A stretch of 64,000 nt of DNA. Origin: Lunularia cruciata. Lineage: Eukaryota > Streptophyta > Marchantiopsida > Lunulariales > Lunulariaceae. The stretch spans positions 50,597,001 through 50,661,000 of the forward strand of contig OX419758.1 in assembly GCA_948567375.1 (NCBI GenBank), given 5' to 3'. Position numbers and translations under genes: made by a program. This document shows, in pieces, positions 57,209-64,000 of this stretch. Under the pieces are notes generated by a model that ran no database searches, had not been told where the DNA came from, and was given only the letters and a program-made list of their open reading frames with translations. The number at the start of each line of letters is the position of its first letter. Positions within the stretch are counted from its first letter, which is position 1.

Positions 57209-57840
57209 ACATCTCTAGGTTCATCAGTCCATTTTTCCACCTTACATTTTGGAGAACACCCTTTGATAGGTGATTTTTGCACTTGGGGTGGTGGCAAGTA
57301 CACCTCATATCCATTCTTGGATGGACCTACCATGTTGTTGGATGCAGCCAGAGTAGGATCATAGGCTCAACGTCTTCATCTTTGGTGGATAAACCTCTTA
57401 CCTAGAGAGGTTCTACAATATGCTTATGATGGGATTCAAAGACTAGACCACCTTACTATTGATGACATTTTGAATGTTGGGCACCAATCTCAAACAATGG
57501 TAATGGTTGACAGGTCACCTATGGCAATGGTGAACCTTGTTGGATAGCCTAGAGCTATTTTACCCACACTGATAAGTTTCTTAGGCTCCCATGCTTTTCA
57601 AGAAGGAAGTCTTGGACTTGTTTAGGACTCATAGTTACAATTGTTTGTGGAGCTCAATGCCAATGAGAGGGAGTGGCTGATGGTATTTTGTACTAATATT
57701 ACCGTTGTTACAATAGTGCTAGAGGTATCGAAGCATCAAGTTTTAGGTCAAGCTATGGACCTGAACTGTTTGACCTGGATTGTGAGCCTTGGCTTGGCAA
57801 AGCAATATAGACATGTTCTTAATGAGCAAAGATCTTTTGG
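57209..57840 (+). pseudogene. C-5 cytosine DNA methyltransferase-like domain, C-terminal half
   Basis: Order of pieces: EHPLIGD (degraded motif VI, ENV), FLDGPTMLLDAARVGS then AQRLHLWWINLLPREVL (motif VIII region, Q-x-R type), LTIDDILNVGHQSQ, RSPMAMVNLVG, PTLISFLGSHAFQEGSLGLV, ELNANEREWLMVF (motif IX, normally R-E-x-x-R-x-x-G-F) and HQVLGQAMDLNCLTW (motif X, normally Q-x-G-N-A-V). The N-terminal half with the SAM loop and catalytic Pro-Cys is absent, replaced by the type-F LTR or deleted. At least four stops, several at expected Trp codons. DNMT-encoding gypsy elements are reported from dinoflagellates and the charophyte Klebsormidium. Assignment rests on remembered motifs, so it needs a profile search. 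Confidence 0.6.
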
Positions 57841-58303
57841 AAAGTGATGCCAATGGCATTGGAGAACTTGGCAATTGCTCACCATAGGGATACCTTATGC
57901 TATAGTACTATTCAAGGAAGAGGTTATAGACCCTCAATACATCAATTTCATCTAAGTGACTATGTATAGCTACAATAGACTGCAATGACAATACTTGATG
58001 TTACTATAGGCCGCACTATCTTGGGAATGCACAAGGTTTTGCCTTCTAGAGTCTTTGTGTTAGAAGGATGTGATGTGTTGTTTGGAAGGATAATGTGTAC
58101 AATTGTGCGCCATGCCACTTCCCAAACATTGATGGCACTATGGACCTAAGCTTGGCTCTTTTATGTGCAAGCTTCCAGTGTATGTTATGTGGCTCTTTTG
58201 GTAGAGCTAATACTATGTTGGTGATAATTGTTTGAGAGGATGGCATATGGATGGCCTATCTAATTCCTTTCCTAATGTTGGTTCCTCAAGGACAATGATT
58301 ATA
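57841..58303 (+). pseudogene. Type-E integrase end and PHD-like finger (first copy)
   Basis: Joined to the methyltransferase domain by an internal deletion near 57,828. Sequence parallels 62,085-62,550 in the second copy. The finger begins at 58,179 (CMLCGSFGRANTMLV) and continues in another frame as DNCLRGWHM; the rest is cut by the inversion breakpoint at 58,303. Confidence 0.65.
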
Positions 58304-58640
58304 CTCCTAAACTCATGGTAGTTGTCCATCAATGGACTCTCTAAGTGCTAAAACAACCCCTTCCATGCCATGAATAAAGTTAGGTTCTGCATCTGATGCA
58401 AATCACACCAACTATCAAACTCCTAGATGAAGTCATTCAACTCAATGGTACCCATTATACCAAAGTAATGCTTGGAACCTTTGGAGGCCCATTAAATCTT
58501 GTCCATGTCCCACAACAACAATACGGGCATACCAAGTGCACTCTTAATTGAATCAGCTCCTATGTCAAACTACAACTCAAAGTTAAAGTCCTTCCTCACT
58601 AGGACCTAAGATACAGGCTGATAATGAGCACCACTCTAAG
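58304..58640 (-). pseudogene. Type-E gag fragment in the inverted block
   Basis: Minus strand parallels 53,330-53,610: gtaccattgagttgaatgac, atggcatggaaggggttgtt and ctaccatgagtttaggag. Same protein as the gag at 53,440, with different stops. Confidence 0.82.
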
Positions 58641-59944
58641 TAAACCACTATGTGTTGTAGGGCTATCTCCTCCAGAATCCCCAAAGAACTCCATCATGAT
58701 AGGGTAAACAAGAATCACAACTAGAACCTTTGCAAGTACCCCACTAAGTGCCAACACCACCAACTGAACATCACCAACTAATGTAGCTCTAACTATGACA
58801 ATTACACTAGGGGAAAGGGCAACCTGTAACCTACCATAAAAAAACACACTCTCACGGTTTGCAAGTCATCACACCTGCCTCACCAAAGAAACAATGAGTC
58901 TAATAGGTCATCACTCCAACCTCATTACCAAGAGCACACATAGCACTGATGCTCTAAAGTCAGGGCACCTCACACATAAATGGTGCACAAACATGAAGCA
59001 AAGAATGGAGGAGGTCCAATCATAAGAAAGCTAAAAAAATCCATCTCATAAATCAAGATTGGATTGACTCTGCCACCATTTGGCATTTGAGATGATATTT
59101 ATCTTCTTCCTAAGCTACCAGGATCACCAAGAATAAGATCAAATTGATAGCCAAAGCTACAAGTGTATAGATAACAGTGGAAGAGTCACTAGGACAACAA
59201 GTGAAAGTGGACCAGTTAGCTAGGGCACCAATCTATGATTCAAAGATCTAGTGGTCAAACCTGTTGAGCACAATCTAGCAAGATGTGCAGATTTTGCAAA
59301 ATAATGACCAAAATCTACTCTAAACCAGCTAGACTTATACCAACTAGCCTCTCATAGCCCTATGCTTCAAAGCCTCTAAATGCCAAAATTCAACCAAATG
59401 AGACCTTTCTTCTTGCAACTTCAAACCCTCTCCAAATCTGGCAAAACTCTTCCAACTCGAGCAAAACTCCTCTAAAGCTGCCCAAAAATCAAAACTCCTC
59501 CAAATCTAGCCAAAATCCAATGTAAACTCTAGCAAAAATCTGACATAAATCCCTAAAGTTGACTAACTACCAAATCCTCCACTAACTCTACACTCAAGCC
59601 AAATTGAAATGATGGGTTTCTCCAAATCATAAATTAATGAGGATGGGTTCCTAACTCCACCTCAATTTCACTTTCTAAGCCCAACTTGCACCAAATTGGT
59701 CCTACCTTCACCTCTTGAGCTCAAACTCACAACCATTGCTTGAAAATTGCTTTTCTTTGCTCAAATTTGGCCAACGCTTCTGCACACCGTCTACCTCATT
59801 GCCAAATCTGCATCCATCAAATAAACTTTTGCACACTAGGGAAAACTTGAACTCCGATCTAGCTACCAATGATCAACAAGTCTTGGAGATACCACCAACA
59901 CTCTCAGTTCCTACACTTTATTTCCCTTTGACTTCACTTTTGTA

Positions 59945-60361
59945 ATGTAATCAGCTCATTTACACAACTGGAGTCACACTCAATCAGATAATTACTTGAT
60001 TTTTCACTTGATGATCTATCAACAATTTGGTAATGATTACAGTCAAGCCACCTCCACTCTAGCTAAGAGAATCCACCATAGCCAAGAACTCAAAGGCTCA
60101 ACATCAGAGAAGTGAGCTCTTTGTAGTTGTATGTTGATATTTATCACTTGGACTTGAGCTAGGTCTCAAACCCTAACGGTCCTTTTGATGGCACACCCAA
60201 TGGTGCAAGTGACAGTGTGCTCCACCATGTAGTCAATACCTTGAACACAACATCTATCCATCAGCAAGTAGTCTATGAGTAACTACCAAAATACTTTGAC
60301 TGCCAACACTACTACTCCAGATTCTGAGCAATCTAGGTGTGATGCTACAAATGATATGATA
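59945..60361 (-). repeat. Type-E LTR, 5'-truncated, in the inverted block
   Basis: Reverse complement of the type-E LTR from tatcatatcatttgtagc onward; the first ~110 bp and polypurine tract are missing and the element 3' end is joined directly to it. Confidence 0.8.
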
Positions 60362-60527
60362 GGTTAGGTCCCTCTAACTCTAGATAGCCATCTATTCCAA
60401 GTATGTGGTATATTCTATGGTGGAAAAAGATCAAGAAGCCAAGTGCTATTGAGCCCCATTGTTAGTTGCCTGTCTACAATCTATACCACACAAAGGGTGA
60501 ACTAGCTTTATGTCAAGTACATCTAGA

Positions 60528-61000
60528 GAGCTCACTTGGAGGAGAGGTTGACATTTGTTCCTATTTTGAGGAGACCAATCAAAGGATGATCATTTCATGT
60601 TCACACTGATTGGAGTATGTTGGGGCTTGGAGTAGTGCTCACCTAACATGATGATGAGGGAAAGGAGTTTATAGTGGCCTATGCTAGTTGCTCCAACAAT
60701 TCTGTAGAGGCAAAGTATAGTTCATGAGAGAGAGTGCTTGGCAACAATATGGATAGTAGCACAATTTTGATGTTATCTATTTGGTAACCCTTTTACTCTC
60801 ATTGCTGATCATCAGCCACTAAAGTGGTTGATAGAGTCCAATAAGCTTTTAGGGAAGCTTCCACAATGGGTTCTGATTTTACACCAATATGATTTCACAA
60901 TTTAGGGTTACAGACTTGGAATGGTGAACCGTGATACAAATGGGTTGAGTAGAAACCCATATCCTAGCCAATAGGATCAGACCAGAGCACATTGGCATGG
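60528..61000 (+). pseudogene. Type-E RNase H (second copy)
   Basis: Reads, across frames, PIKG...FHVHTDWS, an EFIVAYASCSNNSVEAKYS-like run, ERECLA, LIADHQPLKWLIESNKLLGK, then RDTNGLSRNPYP. These are the RNase H blocks of gypsy pol. The start is fused to gag (after flipping the block) by a deletion that removed protease, methyltransferase and RT. Confidence 0.82.
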
Positions 61001-61229
61001 CAAGACAGATGAGGAGATGGTGCCAAGTTGGCATGCATTTGCTTTTCTTTGTATATTTTTAAGACTTTGGTGGTATCTTTCTCAACGTATACAAGAGGAG
61101 CTATTGAGGTCATAGATCCAAAGAGTGGAGATAGTGGTACAGTTCAGCATGACATTGATGATGATGTCTTAGTGATAGACTATCTTTGCACTAGTGTTGT
61201 GGGTGGCAAAGTTGGGACCAAGGAGAGAG

Positions 61230-62150
61230 ACCATGTTCTTTAAGAAGCTAGGTAGTTCAAATTGGAGAGCAAACACCTTCTTTGTGTGTGAGAGGATGGT
61301 AGAGTGAGAGTAGTACCACTTCCACCATCAAGACCATAGTTGGTTCATCATGCTTATGAGAAGCTAGGACATTTTGGAGTAAAACGTACATATAGCTTAC
61401 TCCAAAGTCATTATTGGTAGTGCGGTATGCAGACTAATGTACAATAATTTGTTGCAAGATGTGTGGTTTGTGACCAAGTTAGAGCATTATGTAATGCTCC
61501 TATGCCACAATTACACCAATTACGTATCATGAGATAGGATTACCACTAGAGTTTAGACTTTGCTACCATTGACTGTGAGACATCATTGGTACATTTTGGT
61601 GACAGTGGAGTAATTCTCCAAGTGGATTGAGTTGGTGGTACTTCATAATAAGTCCAGTGAAGGGAAAACTTACTCATTCCTAGATTGAATTTTTAGTCAT
61701 TTTGGTGCACCAACTAAGGTTTGGACTGATTACGGTATAGAGTTCTTGGGAGAGTTTCTGGTCTTGTATGACAAGGCTTTGATTGATCATCATACTACCT
61801 CTCAAGATCACCTTGAGGTGGATGGCTTAGCAGAGAGTGGTTCAAACAATGAATAGAGGATTACGGAAGTATGGTTTGCATAGAGACCACTTGGGAGATT
61901 GGGATCTCTTGCTACCTTGGTTGGCCATGGGCTATTGGTTCAGTTTGCAAGCCTCCTTAGCATCCTTCTCTCCTTACTTTCTACTCTATGGACAAGATCC
62001 AGATTTACCAATAGCCATTTGTCAAGATGTTATTGTAGTTTTGGACTTGGATGATCCAAAATGTATGAATGAGTGCATGTTCTCAATGGGTAGAGATCTT
62101 TTGGAGAGTGATATTGATGAACTTTGAGAACTTGGTGATTGCTTAGCATA
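61230..62150 (+). pseudogene. Type-E integrase (second copy)
   Basis: Zinc-binding part at 61,337-61,470: VHHAYEKLGHFGVKRTYSLL, SHYW, RCVVCDQVRA, giving the HHCC ligands. Core remnants at 61,540-61,800 (DFATIDCETS; a D-Y-G-equivalent at TDYGIEF). C-terminal part in a 96-codon frame, 61,837-62,127 (NRGLRKYGLHRDHLGDWDLL, SPYFLLYGQDPDLPI). Confidence 0.85.
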
Positions 62151-62437
62151 AGGATACCTTACAATATGCCACCACTTGAGGAGGAGGTTATAGATCCTAG
62201 ATCCATCAAATTCATCCAAGTGACTATGTATATCTATAGCAAAAAACACCAACAACACTTGATGTTTCCACCGGCCGCACTATCTTGAGAGTGCGTGAGG
62301 TTGCCATCTGGAGTCCTTGTGTTGGAAGTAGTGATGTTTTTTGGAAGTATAATGTGCACAATTGTACTCCATGCCACCTCCTAAACATTGATGGTACTAT
62401 GGACCCAAGCTTGGCACTTGTACAAGCAAGCTTGAGG

Positions 62438-62570
62438 TGTATGTTATGGGTTTTTTTGGTAGAGCTGCTACTATGTTAGAGTGTGTAGCTATTTGAGAGG
62501 ATGGCATATGGCATGTATGACTCCTCCCCTCATGATGGTTCCTCAAGGACAATGGTTATGTCCTAGATGT
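62438..62570 (+). pseudogene. PHD-like zinc finger at the type-E polyprotein C-terminus
   Basis: Blocks in order, with frameshifts: CMLWVF (CMLCGSF in the first copy), GRAATMLEC, a GWHM equivalent (GIWHV), TPPLMMVPQGQWLCPRC. The pattern CX2C ... CX2C ... GWHX2C ... W-x-C-P-x-C is that of a PHD finger, a reader of histone H3 tails. Immediately before it the sequence reads NCTPCHLLNIDGTMDPSLAL. It stands where type B and C elements have a chromodomain. Confidence 0.62.
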
Positions 62571-62730
62571 ACTTGATCTATAGCTAGTTCATCCTTTATA
62601 TGGTATAGATTGTAGGCGGATGACTTACAATGGGACTTGATAGCACCCTGGCTCCTGATCTTTTGCCCACCATAGGGTATACCATATACTTGGAGTAGAT
62701 GGCTATATGGAATAAGAGGAACCTAACCAA

Positions 62731-62746
62731 CAGCTAGGGGGGCAAT
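62731..62746 (+). other. Type-E polypurine tract
   Basis: cagctaggggggcaat directly before the LTR; a decayed copy (ctaactagggatgcaa) precedes the LTR at 63,430. Confidence 0.65.
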
Positions 62747-63294
62747 TTTGGTACTTTAGAGTCCATGTATGACTTATGTGTGAGTTGTGTTTCTATAGTG
62801 TGATATTGACAACGATATATGTTATGTAGTGATGTATCTATGCATGACAACTTTCATGCCATTTATAGCGTTGCACTTAGATTACTTGGACTCTGGAGTA
62901 ATAGTGTTGGTAGTTAGGAGTATTTTGGTATTTACTCATAGACTACTTGTTGATGGACAGATTTTGTGTTTAGGGTACTAACTTCATAATAGGGCCCACC
63001 GTCACTTGCATTGTCTGGACTGTCGAGTGTGCCATCATTGGACCATTAGGGTTTGAGACCTAGCTCAAGTCCAAGGGGTATACTTTCAATGTGCAGCTCC
63101 AGAGAGCTCACTTCTTTGATATTGAGCCTTCGACCTCCTGGCTATGGTGGATAGAGGCTGGTGAGCGTCACCTAGATTCTTTTAGCTAGAGTGGGTATGG
63201 CTTGATTGTAATCAGTGCCTTCTTGTTAGATCATTGAATGATAGATCAAGTACTGATTGAGTATGATTGGAGTTTTATTAAAAAAACTAATTAT
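62747..63294 (+). repeat. Type-E LTR copy (548 bp)
   Basis: Starts tttggtactttagagtcc, ends aaaactaattat. Followed without gap by another LTR start. Confidence 0.82.
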
Positions 63295-63429
63295 TGTGGT
63301 ACTTTAGAGTCCATGTACAACTTATGTGTGAGTTGAGATTCTATAGTTTGTGATGTTTACAATGATGTATGTTGTGTAGTTATGTATATATGTATATACG
63401 CATGACAAATTGCTAACTAGGGATGCAAT
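63295..63429 (+). repeat. Type-E LTR fragment (135 bp)
   Basis: Begins tgtggtactttagagtcc but breaks off after ~115 bp and passes into a polypurine-tract remnant. Confidence 0.8.
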
Positions 63430-63985
63430 TGTGGCACTTTAGAGTTCATGTATGACTTATTTGTAAGTTGTGCTTCTATAATATATGATGTTGATAGTAA
63501 TGTATGTTGTGTAGTAATATATACACACATGATAACTATCACAACATTTGTAGCACCAAAGCTAGGTTGCTTGGGATGTTAGAGTGGTAGTGTTGGTAGT
63601 CATAGGTATTTTAGTAGTTACTCATGGATTACTTGTTGGCAGTCTGATTTTATGTTAGGACTATTGATCACATGGTTGGACTTACCATCATTTGCACCGT
63701 TTGCACCATCAAATGTGCAATTAGCAAGGCCATTAGGGCTGGAGACCTAGGTTAAGAAAGAGGTATACCTTCAAAGTGCATCTCTAGAGAGCTCACTTTT
63801 CTAATGTTGAGCCTTTGAGTTCTTGGGTATGGTGGACAGAAGCTATTGGGTGCCACTTGGAGTCTCTTAGCTAGAGTGGGTGTGGCTTGATTCTAATTAG
63901 TATCCAATTGTTGGCAGATTGTTGAGTGAAGGATCAAGTACATACTTGATTTCAGTGTGATTCAAGTGAAAAATAAACTTATTGT
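63430..63985 (+). repeat. Type-E LTR copy (556 bp)
   Basis: Starts tgtggcactttagagttc, ends aaataaacttattgt. A further LTR starts at 63,986 (tatggcactttagag) and runs beyond the window. Confidence 0.82.
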
Positions 63986-64000
63986 TATGGCACTTTAGAG

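Larger units (their letters stand above)
58304..60527 (-). other. Inverted block of the type-E array
   Basis: On the minus strand this holds, in order, element 3' end (60,527-60,362), partial LTR (60,361-59,945), leader (59,944-about 58,640) and gag (to 58,304). At both ends it joins sequence that continues naturally only if the block is flipped. Confidence 0.88.
51112..64000 (+). mobile_element. Type-E Ty3/gypsy tandem array, rearranged, runs off the right edge
   Basis: Sequence order: partial LTR (51,112-51,549), leader, gag, protease, methyltransferase-like domain, integrase end, PHD finger (to 58,303); an inverted block (58,304-60,527) holding 3' end, partial LTR, leader and gag; then RNase H, integrase, PHD, polypurine tract (60,528-62,746); then LTR (62,747-63,294), LTR fragment, LTR, and start of another. 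Undoing the inversion gives LTR-internal-LTR-internal-LTR, two copies sharing an LTR. Each copy has lost different internal parts, so domain order is a composite. Confidence 0.82.

Noticed and set aside
56706-57364. Open frames of 76 and 120 codons that could be called genes
   Set aside because: 56,706-56,936 and the first half of 57,002-57,364 are inverted type-F LTR sequence, with a counterpart at 54,821-55,341.

Overview
ORGANISM. This is nuclear DNA of a green plant. The left 9 kb holds an intron-rich gene on the minus strand for an organellar DNA gyrase A subunit: 22 canonical GT-AG exons encode 753 residues behind a probable transit peptide, and the gene runs off the left edge. The remaining ~55 kb is almost entirely decayed Ty3/gypsy LTR retrotransposons, nested in and recombined with one another. 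The short introns (~70-670 bp) and the retroelement types suggest a seed-free streptophyte such as a moss or relative, but this lineage guess is weak. LAYOUT. 1-9,126: gyrA. 9,127-10,434: its upstream flank and unassigned sequence. 10,435-11,941: 3' half of a type-B chromovirus (+). 12,024-18,581: complete but dead type-C chromovirus (-), with LTRs, near-perfect target-site duplication (TSD), initiator-tRNA-Met primer site, gag, protease, RT, RNase H, integrase and chromodomain. 18,582-22,303: AT-rich, unassigned. 22,304-27,952: complete type-B chromovirus (-). 29,079-35,977: second type-B element (-), carrying two type-C solo LTRs, one in its 3' LTR and one in its integrase, each with a perfect 5-bp TSD. 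36,268-36,850: very old gypsy debris (+). 37,310-39,046: a chimeric unit joining type-C LTR to type-B integrase. 39,052-48,353: old debris, small repeats and a MITE-like inverted repeat. 48,354-49,141: type-C solo LTR. 49,147-51,111: LINE-like debris. 51,112-64,000: a tandem array of a third family, type E, invaded by a type-B solo LTR and two type-F LTRs. TYPE E. Combining its copies gives the order LTR - leader - gag (two zinc knuckles) - protease - cytosine-5 DNA methyltransferase-like domain - (RT missing here) - RNase H - integrase - PHD-like zinc finger - polypurine tract - LTR. A 2.2-kb piece of the array has been inverted in place at a 5-bp inverted microhomology; flipping it back restores continuity at both ends. 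HOW THE PARTS RELATE. gyrA is the only convincing host gene. No retroelement copy is intact: stops, frameshifts and deletions are everywhere, largely of the kind expected from deamination of methylated cytosine. Type-B LTRs carry perfect heat-shock-element arrays upstream of their TATA box. The methyltransferase/PHD-bearing type-E family and the recombination scars it and the type-C LTRs record are the parts most worth following up.
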